This document shows, piece by piece, positions 1-62,273 of a stretch of 64,000 nt of DNA (positions are counted from its first letter, which is position 1; each line of letters starts with the position of its first letter). This DNA comes from Megalobrama amblycephala (lineage: Eukaryota; Chordata; Actinopteri; Cypriniformes; Xenocyprididae), in assembly GCF_018812025.1 (NCBI RefSeq), contig NC_063052.1:16823414-16887413 (forward strand). The letters are read 5' to 3'. The notes beneath the pieces were generated by a model. That model was not told the origin of the DNA. It was given only the letters and a program-made list of their open reading frames with translations, and did not search any database. Both the position numbers and the translations under genes were made by a program.

Positions 1-563
1 GCAGACAAGTTTCGGAAGGTTTGATAGCTTTGTTGTTTTTAAGTTTACTGAATAATAATATTTGAAAAAGACAAATATTAAGTAAAATAAATAGCCATAA
101 ATTCCATAGTAAAGCAACAAACATGTCACTGACAAAGCAGAATGTTCCAACGAATATCTAAATATTAGTAAATACAAGTGTATACAAATGTTTTTAAACT
201 AAAAATTATAATTAGTGTAGATATCAAGGGGAGGCGGTTCAACAGTCGAAGGCCTCTTTTTCTTTTATGTCTTGTCATGAGAAGATGCACAGATAAACAG
301 TAAATTTCATTTATTATGATGGTCTGGCTGAAGACATACATCTGACTCTGATTCCGTAGATTTAATTACCTTGATAATTTACTAATTTACTGCTATGGAA
401 AGAGCTGTGAGAGGAGAGAAACAATGCTGCCACCTGCTGGCCAAAGAGTATAATTAGGTCCATGAATGATGTACGTTCACACCTATGGTTCACACACGTT
501 TTCCCCATAGACTGTAAAAAAAAAGTCTAATATTGTATTTTCCCCAATAGCAAAGACACTTTG
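1..563. other. AT-rich intergenic DNA, no gene recognised
   Basis: AT-rich sequence at the left edge, downstream of hsbp1l1. No open reading frame with protein-like composition, no splice-flanked exon and no RNA gene is visible. The next gene expected here from the human 18q23 order (TXNL4A) is not recognisable in the window. Confidence 0.5.
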
Positions 564-567
564 TTAA

Positions 568-1541
568 AGGTGCAATATATAACATTTTTGCAGTAAAATA
601 TCCAAAAACCACTAGGCCAATGTTATATATTTTGTTCACTTGAGTACTTACAATATCCCAAATGTTTCCAACTATTTGTAAATCGTGAGAAAATTGCAAT
701 TTTAACCAAGGCTCCGGGACGTGTGAGGAGTCGCCTATCAATTGCGTCATACTGCCGTTACAATTGGTCTGCCTTTAATAGACAAGGGAACAACTGTTTT
801 GATATATTTATAGACAGAAAACTAATTGTTGTTATATAGCTCAACACTTTAAGTCTTTTATTTTTTTGTGAGTACCATGCTTTGCCATGCCTCAGAGAAA
901 AACACTATTTTGTCAAGTAGCTAACATAGCATAATCAGATGCAACTTTATTTTTAGTAACAGTAATACAGAATTTTCTCCATCATACATTTTAAAATTAA
1001 TTGCATGCCATTTATCAACACAAGCCATCCAGCATTTAATATGATATTCTAAAATCAATCTATCTTACTGCAGTGTGTCTCAAACAAGTGTCTCACAGCA
1101 GCCGCCGAGTGAAGGCACAGAGTAACGTTATAACATCATTTTCAACATGCTCAAAAGTATCTAATATGATAAACAGAGCTGCGTTACCTCATACTCATGA
1201 CCAAAAAAGCGGAAGCGGCGCCGGCGACTGTGTCATAATAAAAGTTCCTCTGATCGTGAGGCGTGTGTTGCGCAGTCGCTCCAGCTCCTCATTCAGCTCC
1301 CACAACACTCGGTCCTGCTCTGCTTCATACTACAATAACGTTAATAATCACATCCATGAACATGATTTCTTCCCGAGTCCTATCCCTATTCTTTTGCACT
1401 ATCCATTGATGTGAAGACCACATCACATTCCCAAAATTCCACGCCCAAAACTTGGCGTCATCAAGCTACGCCTTTGTTTTGAATAGGCCTCTAGCGGCCT
1501 CTAGCGACCTCTAGCGGACAGAAATCCTACATACTGCACCT
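568..1541. repeat. TTAA-flanked AGGTGCA DNA transposon (non-autonomous)
   Basis: Flanked by TTAA at 564-567 and 1542-1545, with inverted ends AGGTGCA and TGCACCT. It is about 974 bp, AT-rich at the left and GC-rich near 1200-1300, with repeated CTCTAGCG words at 1489-1516. The reading frame at 1073-1414 lies inside it and does not resemble a transposase. TTAA duplications fit piggyBac or Kolobok type elements; which one cannot be settled from the ends alone. Confidence 0.7.
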
Positions 1542-1545
1542 TTAA

Positions 1546-2100
1546 TGTAAAAAACTATAGTCCTAGCAAATTAAATAAATAAAATGTTGAATTATAATCT
1601 AATGACAACAAATGTACTTTTAATTGCCAGCCAACATTAGTTAATGTTGCACCATGGTGTAGTGTTGCATAATGGTTAATTCTGAACAAAACCTTTCTGA
1701 GTAATAAACACTATACAAAATATAAGCAAAATTAAACTAAAAATCAGTAAGTATTCCCTTAAGTTCAATTATATGTTGATATAATGTCCTTTGCAACTAC
1801 TTAACATTAAAAAGGGACCAGTAGTCTTTTTCGCCTAATGTCTCAATGCCTATAGTTTTCAATGATCGCTAACGTTGAGAGGTCCTTTATATGAATATAT
1901 TGTAACATGCTTCCATTTTTGTTTATATTGTACTCTGGAAAAGATTTTACACAAGAAGCTAAACAAGTTAGTTTATTGATAGGTACAAGATCCACATTAC
2001 ATGTATATAAACTTAATAAAAAATAAGGCACATGTGAACAATACATGCATAGTTAATACACAAATATCCTGTTGATCTCCAGCTTCTGCAACATTTCTGC
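1546..2100. other. hsbp1l1 3' flank / 3' UTR
   Basis: AT-rich sequence that is the 3' side of hsbp1l1 on the minus strand. A minus-strand AATAAA at 1972-1977 is about 160 bases past the proposed stop and is the best polyadenylation signal candidate. No other feature is seen. Confidence 0.4.
1972..1977 (-). promoter_or_regulatory. candidate polyadenylation signal of hsbp1l1
   Basis: AATAAA on the minus strand, about 160 nt downstream of the hsbp1l1 stop. Chosen only on motif and distance; AT-rich DNA yields such hexamers by chance. Confidence 0.4.
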
Positions 2101-2134
2101 TCAGTGCTTTGGCCAGCTTGTTCTCTTTTCAAAG

Positions 2135-3537
2135 TCACTGTGCAGAAAAACAGAAATATTAAGTTATATATCATGATTTTTTGTTTTAAATGCCTAGTTA
2201 TTGTGCAAACTTTAATTTGGAGATGAAATAAATCCAATGCACTTGCTTTGATTTATGATGATCTTCCATTCCTGCTTGTGTCATGAGATCAGCGACATTC
2301 TTCTCCAGGTCATCTATACGTGTTCCCATCTCATCCAGTTCAGGCATTAAGGAAAAACCCTCAGTTCTTTGTGTAGCATATCTAAGTCAAAACCAGCTAA
2401 TAAATGGTTTTACACATAATGGAGTGTGTACAATCAGAAAATAAAAAAATCAGAAGAATGTAAAAATCACTATGTATGTCCTGTATGAGACCTCAAATAG
2501 ATGTTACATTCATCATTGAGGACATTTGTAACATTTTATCACGATAAAAAAAAGCTTAATGCATTTATGAAGAATAAACATGACACTCTAATGATAGATA
2601 TGTTTTTAAATGTATTATGTACACTACCATTTAAAAGTCTGGGGTTGGTAAGTTTTTTTATGGCTGAATTTATTTGATCAAAAAGGAGAAATACTGTGAA
2701 ATATTATTACACTTTAAAATGACTGTTTTCTCATTTGAATACATTTTAAAACAATTTATTCCTATGGTGGCAAAGCTGAATTTTCAGAAATCATTCTCGA
2801 ATATGCTGATTTGCTGTTCAAGAAACATTTCTTCATATTATCAATGTTGAAAGTTGTGCTGCTTGATATTTTTGTGAAACCATTATAATGTGTTTGAATA
2901 AAAAGTTCAAAAAGAACAGCATTTATTTGAAATAGAAATCTTCTGTAACATTATATGTCTTTACTGTCACTTTTGATCAATTTAACGCAATTTAACCTTG
3001 GTTAATAAAAGTATTGATTTATTGTAAGTGTTATGGCAATACTATGGTATAAGTTCAAGTGGTAATACCAAGTACTGAATTAGGCTATTTCCATATTTCC
3101 ATATTTAAGGTATAGGCCTACTTCATTGTCCAAAAATCTGTGATATTGTCATTGTTTTGTGTCCAAAACATGATATTACTATGGGAACGATTCAAATACA
3201 AATACATATAGTGCTATAATATTCATGCTAGTGCTATGACAGCAAAAAAAAAGCTAATCTAAACTTCTACAAAGTGAGATTATGTATCTAAAAAGATATT
3301 TTTGGAGATGATCTGGTCAGATACGTTCTGAAACCTGTTCTGAAGTTGTTGCATTGTCGTCTCCATCTGTTTGAAAAAATGAATTGAGCAGATTTGTGAA
3401 ACTTTAAAACATACCCCCCGCAACTGCAATTATAAAATTTCCTCGTCTTGCATATAATTGTCAAATTAAAATGTATTAAAATGAACACTTGCCATTGCAG
3501 TCAAATCTTTGGCGGCTTTTGACTCGGATCCTGCCAT
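2135..3537 (-). CDS. hsbp1l1: Heat shock factor binding protein 1-like 1 (complete, spliced)
   Basis: Small coiled-coil protein of the HSBP1 family. HSBP1 binds the trimerisation domain of HSF1 and dampens the heat-shock response; the paralogue is less studied. Coding exons on the minus strand are 3493-3537, 3300-3366 and 2243-2337, with a stop at 2135-2137 in exon 4. The product is 69 residues (human HSBP1 76, HSBP1L1 74). Family landmarks are DLTAM, QQLQNRFQNVSDQII and DEMGTRIDDLEKN-ADLMTQAG, aligning without gaps to HSBP1 with the usual hydrophobic heptads. Start: the only ATG in frame, opening MAGSESKAAKDLT. The frame holds only if intron 1 is GC-AG and intron 2 is AT-AC. The paralogue call rests on position next to slc66a2. 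The last donor (CAA|gtgcat) is weak; without it the frame would run 14 further codons to a TAA at 2198-2200. Confidence 0.87.
2243..2337 (-). CDS. hsbp1l1: hsbp1l1 coding exon 3
   Basis: Ninety-five nt beginning TGGATGAG after an intron ending GAAC, so the split codon becomes ATG (Met). Encodes DEMGTRIDDLEKN, VADLMTQAG, then MEDHHKSKQ. This is the most conserved block of the family. No AG acceptor lies near its 5' edge; the AC is preceded by TTCCTTAAT. Confidence 0.87.
2338..3299 (-). other. hsbp1l1: U12-type AT-AC intron of hsbp1l1
   Basis: 962-bp intron. The donor ATATCTTTTT differs at one base from the U12 consensus ATATCCTTT. Branch site TTCCTTAAT (2346-2354) is a near-perfect U12 branch, with its adenosine about nine bases before the terminal AC at 2338-2339. 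Splicing here restores the family sequence exactly (ISK-M-DEMGTR). An older dispersed repeat copy lies inside. Confidence 0.82.
2628..3012 (+). repeat. old dispersed repeat in hsbp1l1 intron 2
   Basis: Member of a diverged family recurring in the window (also near 4940, 7228, 7553, 21504, 38742, 44484 and 49930). Shared words: GCATTTATTTGATCA, GTGAAATATTATTACA, GATGGCAAAGCTGA, ATTCTAATATGCTGATTTGC and TTGATCAATTTAA. The ends are eroded, so the class is unknown. Confidence 0.7.
3300..3366 (-). CDS. hsbp1l1: hsbp1l1 coding exon 2
   Basis: Sixty-seven nt after a pyrimidine-rich tract ending in CAAACAG. Encodes METTMQQLQNRFQNV then SDQIISK, the first half of the coiled coil, ending in phase 1 (single A). 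No GT follows within frame; reading on gives a TAA seven codons later. The bases after the exon are ATATCTTTTT, close to the U12 AT-AC donor. Confidence 0.85.
3493..3537 (-). CDS. hsbp1l1: hsbp1l1 coding exon 1
   Basis: Fifteen codons from the start ATG (3535-3537) to ATG, phase 0. The exon is followed by GCAAGT, a GC-type 5' splice site that otherwise pairs well with U1. The nearest GT (two codons further in) would put exon 2 out of frame. Confidence 0.82.
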
Positions 3538-56128
<52,591 letters not shown>

Positions 56129-57649
56129 AACACCCACATTTATAAAGGAATGTGCTCAAAATCTATATTACAATGTATACGTATGCATAGATACAAGATC
56201 TTTGTACAGTCTCCCCAAAAAGTATTTGCATGCTTAAGTTGCACTTAAATGTGTTTGAATGTCATTGCATTAGAATACATAACATCAAACTATGATGCTA
56301 AAGCTTTTCTCACAATTAACTTCACTTTTTGTGCTTTATTTTTTGTTAAAATCAATGCCACTTTTTTATATTTTATGCAATGAAATGCATGACGTTCATA
56401 CAGTAAGTGTTACTTAAGTGTTCGGATTATTTTTGGTGCCACTGTATAACTATACGTAGAACCAACCTTTTACATGCAGTATCATAAAGATAGGCAGTTA
56501 TATTTACACGTTTACGCTTATGAAAACTTTTGCCTTACAGACTCTCAGATTAACCAGAAATGTATCTGACATCAGATGGATGAATGTACAAAGCTTTAGT
56601 TATAAGAGATTAATACAATTAGTGTAGTTTTATTTGGATATGTTTTTACCTCAGTAGCCTGCTGTAGGGTTTCAGGCTGTGAAGGCCAAATGAAGATCAC
56701 AGAAAGAGCCCTGTTTTGAACCAAAAAAAATAATAATACATTCTCTCCTTTTGGTAGTAGGAGACAATCCTCATACAAATCCATTCACAAATCCACAAGA
56801 ATTATTTTTGGAGATATGTATAGCAATCCTAAATCATTTGCATGCAGTCATTTTACAGTACTTAGCATGACAAATAAGGAAATACCCAGATATATTTACT
56901 AACTTTTGATCCCTTAAAATAACTTTGATAATGTATTTGTGGCATTTTGGGGGTTAATTAAAAAAATTGTATCTGTCTTCAAGGCCAAGTGGTTTAAACA
57001 TTCGGTCAATCTTCAGCCCTGAACATGACAATACACTGCAAAAAAAAAAGGGGGTATTTTTGTAATTTTCCAGTAAAAATACCTAAAGATCTTTAAAACA
57101 AATACTTTTTTAAAGAAAATATATCTTGAATTTTTATTATTTATTTTTTTTAAAACTCATTATTATGTTTTGGCTTATACTTTTATGCTTAAAAAAAAAA
57201 GAATAGAATTAATAATACATTTCATTTAAATTTTGTCTTACTGGAAAATTTGACAAATACTTTTTAAGAAAATGTTATTTTGCAGATTAGTACTGGTCAG
57301 GGATGTCACATGCCAGTAAACATTTATTGTGTTATGAGTGAGATGCTGCTTATAAATATGTTATATATGTAAACGGGTTGAATTGTTTAATGAGGAATAG
57401 TTTAACACAATTGATGGCCTTTTGACATGATATTTTCCACTCTTGCTTTGTACAAATGTCATGACATTATTTTTTATCAAGATTCCTGGGATCACATAAA
57501 GATCCCATGAAAGACTGTCTATGTTAAAAACTCTCCCAATTTAGATAAAACTCCCTTTTATTACTATTTATTTCTATTTTCTATCTTATTCTGTCTTTTT
57601 TACCTGGTTGATTCTGAGATATCATGTATTTGACTTCAACTTCATTTAA

Positions 57650-58238
57650 AGTTAGTTCACCCAAAAATGAAAATTCTGTCATTTATTACTCACCCTCATG
57701 TCGTTCCACACCCGTAAGACCTTCGTTCATCTTCAGAACACAAATAAAGATATTTTAGTTGAAATCCGATGGCTCAGTGAGGCCTCCATAGGGAGCAATG
57801 GCACTTCCTCTCTCAAGATCCATAAAGGTACTAAAAACACATTTAAATCAGTTCATGTGAGTACAGTGGTTCAATATTAATATTATAAAGCGACGAGAAT
57901 ATTTAACGACTTATTTAGTGATGGCCGATTTCAAAACACTGCTTCAGGAAGATTCGGAGCAAAAATGAATCAGTGTATAAAAAATATTCTTGTCACTTTA
58001 TAATATTAATAGAGAACCACTGTACTCACATGAACCGATTTAAATATGTTTTTAGTACCTTTATGGATCTTGAGAGAGGAAGTGTCATTGCTCCCTATGG
58101 AGGCCTCATGGAGCCATCGGATTTCAACTAAAATATCTTAATTTGTGTTCCGAAGATTAACGAAGGTTTTAGGGGTGTGGAACGGCATGAGGGTAAGTAA
58201 TAAATGACAGAATTTTCATTTTTGGGTGAACTAACCCT
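57650..58238. repeat. GTTAGTTCACCC-family foldback MITE in the slc66a2 3' region
   Basis: 589 bp between TTAA duplications (57646-57649, 58239-58242). Arms pair almost end to end (GAGGCCTCCATAGGGAGCAATG with CATTGCTCCCTATGGAGGCCTC), centre near 57950. Confidence 0.88.
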
Positions 58239-58465
58239 TTAAATATATAATGTTTCTCTTTGTGCTGTATTTTGATACTATAGCTGGTTTATATTTTTTT
58301 TTTATCTATATTGCCATTATTTTAAACTGTCTTCTGTTTAAGGTTCTTGCCATTGAATGAAAGTAACTGATGTACACTCCGGTTCCCACAGCGGTATATA
58401 GGTTTACTCTATCACTCTATACAGTATTGGTAGAATTATTGATTGCCTTTTGGGGGGGTGAGGTG

Positions 58466-58490
58466 CGGTGTGTGTGTGTGTGTGTGTGTT
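58466..58490 (+). repeat. (GT)n microsatellite
   Basis: About eleven GT units preceded by GGGGGGGTGAGGTGCGG. Confidence 0.9.
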
Positions 58491-58592
58491 CAGTGTCTGT
58501 CTAGCCAAATGTTCTGTTAGTGTTAAGATGGATACTGTTGGTCACTCCACATATTTTCAATGCAATGCAACTTTTTTATAGCAAGTTTTGTT

Positions 58593-58598
58593 AATAAA
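58593..58598 (+). terminator. slc66a2: candidate polyadenylation signal of slc66a2
   Basis: AATAAA followed 17 bases later by a GT-rich stretch; the next repeat starts at 58648. This is the best signal after the stop codon, but distant from it. Confidence 0.5.
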
Positions 58599-58647
58599 CA
58601 TTTTTTAAAAGTCTGTTTGGATATTGCTGTCATTTATATACATTTAA

Positions 58648-59605
58648 AGGTGCCCTAGAACTTTTTTTAAAAGATGTAATATAAGTCTAAGGTGTCCCCT
58701 GAATGTGTCTGTGAAGTTTCAGCTCAAAATACCCCATAGATTTTTTTTAATTAATTTTTTTTAACTGCTTATTTTGGGGCATAATTAGAAATGAGCCGAT
58801 TCAGGGTGTGTGGCCCTTTAAATCTGGTGCTCCATGCCCCAAGAGCTCGCGCTTGCCTTAAACAACATAAAAAAAAAAGTTCAAACAGCTAATATAACCC
58901 TCAAAATGGATCTTTATAAAGTGTTCATCATGCAGCATGTCTAATCGCGTAAGTACAGTGTTTATTTTGATGTTTACATTGATTCTGAACGAGTTTGAGG
59001 CTATGCTCCATGGCTAACGGCTAATGCTTCACTGTTAGAGAGATTTATAAAGAATGAAGTTGTTTATGCATTATACAGACTGCAAGTGTTTAAAAATGAA
59101 AATAGCGACGGCTCTCTTGTCTCCGTGAATACAGTAAGAAACTATGGTAACTTTAACCTCATTTAACAGTACATTAGCAACATGCTAACAAAACATTTAG
59201 AAAGAAAATGTACAAATATCACTAAAAATATCATGTTATCATGAATCATGTCAGTTATTATTGCTCCATCTGCCATTTTTTGCTATTGTCCTTGCTTGCT
59301 TACATAGTCTGTTGATTCACCTGTGCAGATCCAGATGTTACTGGCTGCCCTTGTCTAATGCCTTTCATAATGTTGGGAACATGGGCTGGCATATGCAAAT
59401 ATTGGGGCGTACACCCCGACTGTTACGTAACAGTCGGTGTTATGTTGAGATTCGCCTGTTCTTCTGAGGTCTTTTAAACAAATGAGATTTATATAAGAAG
59501 GAGGAAACAATGGAGTTTGAGACTCACTGTATGTCATTTCCATGTACTTAACTCATGTTATTTAACTATGCTGAGGTAAATTAAATTTTTGAATCTAGGG
59601 CACCT
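58648..59605. repeat. AGGTGCC-family TTAA transposon, copy F
   Basis: 958 bp, TTAA duplications 58644-58647 and 59606-59609, ends AGGTGCCCTAGAA and ATCTAGGGCACCT. Intact-looking; carries ATGCAAAT at 59393 and GTTACGTAAC at 59422. Confidence 0.9.
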
Positions 59606-59647
59606 TTAAATTAAAGCCACTGGAAAAAACGCTTTGGTGGACACAGC

Positions 59648-59765
59648 CTTAGAGTAAATAGCATCTAACACTAAGGAAATATACTATTTTCACTTTGTGT
59701 AAATAGCATCTATCGCTAGGAAAATATGCTATTTTCACTTAGTGAAATAGTAAATAGCATCTACC
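59648..59765 (+). repeat. short tandem repeat, unit about 50 bp
   Basis: TAAATAGCATCTA followed by AGGAAATATACTATTTTCACTT occurs about 2.5 times head to tail. Confidence 0.65.
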
Positions 59766-59769
59766 TTTT

Positions 59770-60890
59770 TTGTGTTGTGACATTATTGACAGTTTAACTC
59801 ATTTTTTTTCCTAAACAAGTGGCTGTTGTGAATAATGATTTGAGCATTATTGCTCTGTAGTATCTTAAAGTCTTACAGGCTGTGGACATTTGAGCCTGTT
59901 TTTTCATTGTGTAAAATACTGGCATTGAACCAGTTTCATTAAAATGGAAACCTGAGAGTGCATTCATTATGGCTGTGGTCATTATAGCAGTGTTTGTACT
60001 GGAAGCACATATGGTCAGTCAATGCCTTTATGAGCACAGGGCTCTCAGGGGAATCGATATGGATGTATCTACCACTGATCAATGTTATGAGTGTTTCACA
60101 ACAATATGACCCTCTGTCACACATATTTAATTGGAATAGATGTGCTGGTCTCTCTGATCAGTTTTGACAGGACTCAATTCTGGACTCCTATATTAAACAC
60201 ACCTTATCTCAGGATTATTTCGATTCATGGACACCCAACCTTGATAATCTGATGGTATCAGATGGTAATACCATGCTACTGAAGGATTACTATAACCATA
60301 TACCATGGTACATGGCAGTCCAAAGTGCTTCAAAAAAAACAGTGTCCAAATCATATAGTATGGCAATACCAAGGTACTTTTAGTACTTTTTTTAAATATA
60401 AAATAGTGAAAATATTCTGCTTCACATTCTTGACTTTATGTAATTCCATCTCTCCTAATATGGAAAGAGGGAACAAGTAACATCTGTTGAGTTCGAGACC
60501 ACTTTCCTTTTTAATTAAAAATATGTATAGGCCTATATTCTACAAACCAGCTATCACTCAAGACAATTTGAAAATAAGAAACCTTTATTCTTTTAAAGGG
60601 TATTTCATTGTGTTTATTACAACTGGCAGATCCTGAGACTATGGCATCTAAAAGCAGAATTATACAGAAATATGTTTAATTGTGTTTTCATAAACATAGT
60701 TATTGCAAATCAGCTATATAGGAGCATAAATTAAAGTTCAATAGCCTGTTTTGAACAGTGTGACACAATATATGCTCTTTCACCAGAGAAAAGCTCATTT
60801 TACCTTAAAGGATGATGCAAAATAAAATGTCAATCTTCACAGTCATACAGTTTTCACAGGTAGGAGCATCCATCTACCAGGTACACGAGC
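59770..60890. other. intergenic DNA between slc66a2 and kcng2
   Basis: No gene recognised. 60240-60400 contains repeated ACCATGGTA / GGTAATACC words but no clear element ends. Confidence 0.35.
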
Positions 60891-60894
60891 TTAA

Positions 60895-62106
60895 ATAAAA
60901 TTCAGTCATCACTCACTCTCATGCCATTCCAAACCCATATGATTTTCTTTCTTTGGTGGAACACAAAAGGAGATGTTTAAAGTGATTGGGGACAAACGTA
61001 GCTGAGCTCTCAAATCTCAGAACTGCTTTATATATATATATAGGAGGCCAGCTATTAAGAGCTGTGCAGGTAAACCTCACTTACCTGACCTCAAGAGACA
61101 CATTTAGGGGCTGCTGATTTTAGAGTCCTTGTTAGCGGGCCCTTCTCCCATGCCGGTTAATGCTGGTTTGAATCGCACTCGGAGTGCAAGTAGGACCAGT
61201 TACATTGGTGCCGTGACCCGGAGGAGAGGTTTAGGTGAGTGGTATATAGCTGTGCAGGTAAACCTCACTCCCTTGGCCTCAAGAGGCAAGCTTTTAGCGC
61301 CTCGTTAGGACACCCCCCTGCCATGCCAGTTGATGCTGGTTCGAATCCCGCTCTGAAGCAGTGTAAGACCAGTTACATTGGTGCCGTGACCCGAATTAGA
61401 GTTAGGTTTATACAGGTGAATGTAATGAATGCCAGCTGGTAGATAGCTGTGCAGGTTTACCTCACCCTTTGTCCTCAAGAGGCAAGCTAGGGACAGTAAC
61501 TTTTAGCACTTTTTTTTGGAGGTCCACCTCCCGTGCCAGTTTACGCTGGTTTGAATCCTGCTCTGAAGGAGTGTAAGACCAATTACATTGGTGCCTTGAA
61601 CCGAATTAGTGAGGTTTAGGTGAGTGAATGGAACAGAAAGTAAACCTCACACCTCTGGCCTCAAAAGGCTGCAGTGTCTTTAGTGTCTTTGTTAGCAGAC
61701 CTGCCACCTATGGCAATTGATGCTGGTTTGAATACCACTTTAGAGTGGTGTGAGTAGGACCAGTTACACCTCTTCAAAGGGCTTGGCATGATGGTTTACT
61801 GATGTCAAACCTATGCGTGACACATTTTTATTCTGAGTCAAAAGTGAGTAGGAAATCAAGTAGGAAAAAAATAACTTAATTTTTGCTTCTTTTTTCTCAC
61901 ACCAAGTTATCAGCTGGCTTCAGAAGGCTTTGAATAAGGTTACCATGAGTTGTATGGTGTTTTTTTTAATTGTTTGTGGAGTTTATAGTCCCAGTCTCCA
62001 TTCATTTTTTTAACAGTTCCATTTGTGTTCTACGGAAGAAAGTCATGCATTTGGAACATGATGGTGAGTAAATGACAGAAAAATCATTTTAGGGTGAACT
62101 AACTCC
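60895..62106. repeat. foldback MITE carrying an internal tandem array
   Basis: The left arm begins ATTCAGTCATCACTCACTCTC (terminal ~25 bases missing) and the right arm ends GGGTGAACTAACTCCT-TAA; both belong to the AGGGTTAGTTCACCC family. Between the arms lies the tandem array at 61055-61770. Confidence 0.6.
61055..61770 (+). repeat. four-unit tandem array, about 190-bp unit with tRNA-like B-box words
   Basis: GTAAACCTCAC or a variant recurs at 61070, 61258, 61454 and 61640 (spacing 188, 196, 186). Each unit then has GGCCTCAAGAGGCAAGC, ATGCTGGTTCGAATCCC (B-box-like), GACCAGTTACATTGGTGCC and GTGACCCG. Units are diverged but in the same order; the last is shortened. Confidence 0.8.
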
Positions 62107-62273
62107 TTAAAGGATTGTGCTTTGGACATACAAACCTGTCCATTTCAATGTTCCTTTCCCAGTGTCTATTATTGTCAAGTCACCTGATCAAACAGGTACT
62201 ATATATATGGCCGCTCACCTGTAGCATGTCTTTGTACGTGGGATTTTTCTTTAGTCTTAGTTAGCTGTTTGCA

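Larger units (their letters stand above)
56129..58615 (+). other. slc66a2: probable slc66a2 3' UTR
   Basis: Runs from the stop codon to a candidate AATAAA at 58593-58598, followed by a GT-rich stretch (GTCTGTTTGGATATTGCTG). About 2.5 kb long and AT-rich. It includes a foldback MITE (57650-58238) and a GT repeat. An earlier AATAAA at about 57743 lies inside the MITE, so shorter forms are possible. Extent is inferred from signals only. Confidence 0.5.

Noticed and set aside
1073..1414. 113-residue plus-strand frame
   Set aside because: Lies entirely within the TTAA element 568-1541, Ser-rich with no domain, and no splice or start support.
1..2000. txnl4a exon expected next to hsbp1l1 by human gene order
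   Set aside because: No stretch encodes the highly conserved Dim1/TXNL4A sequence; it may lie to the left of the window.
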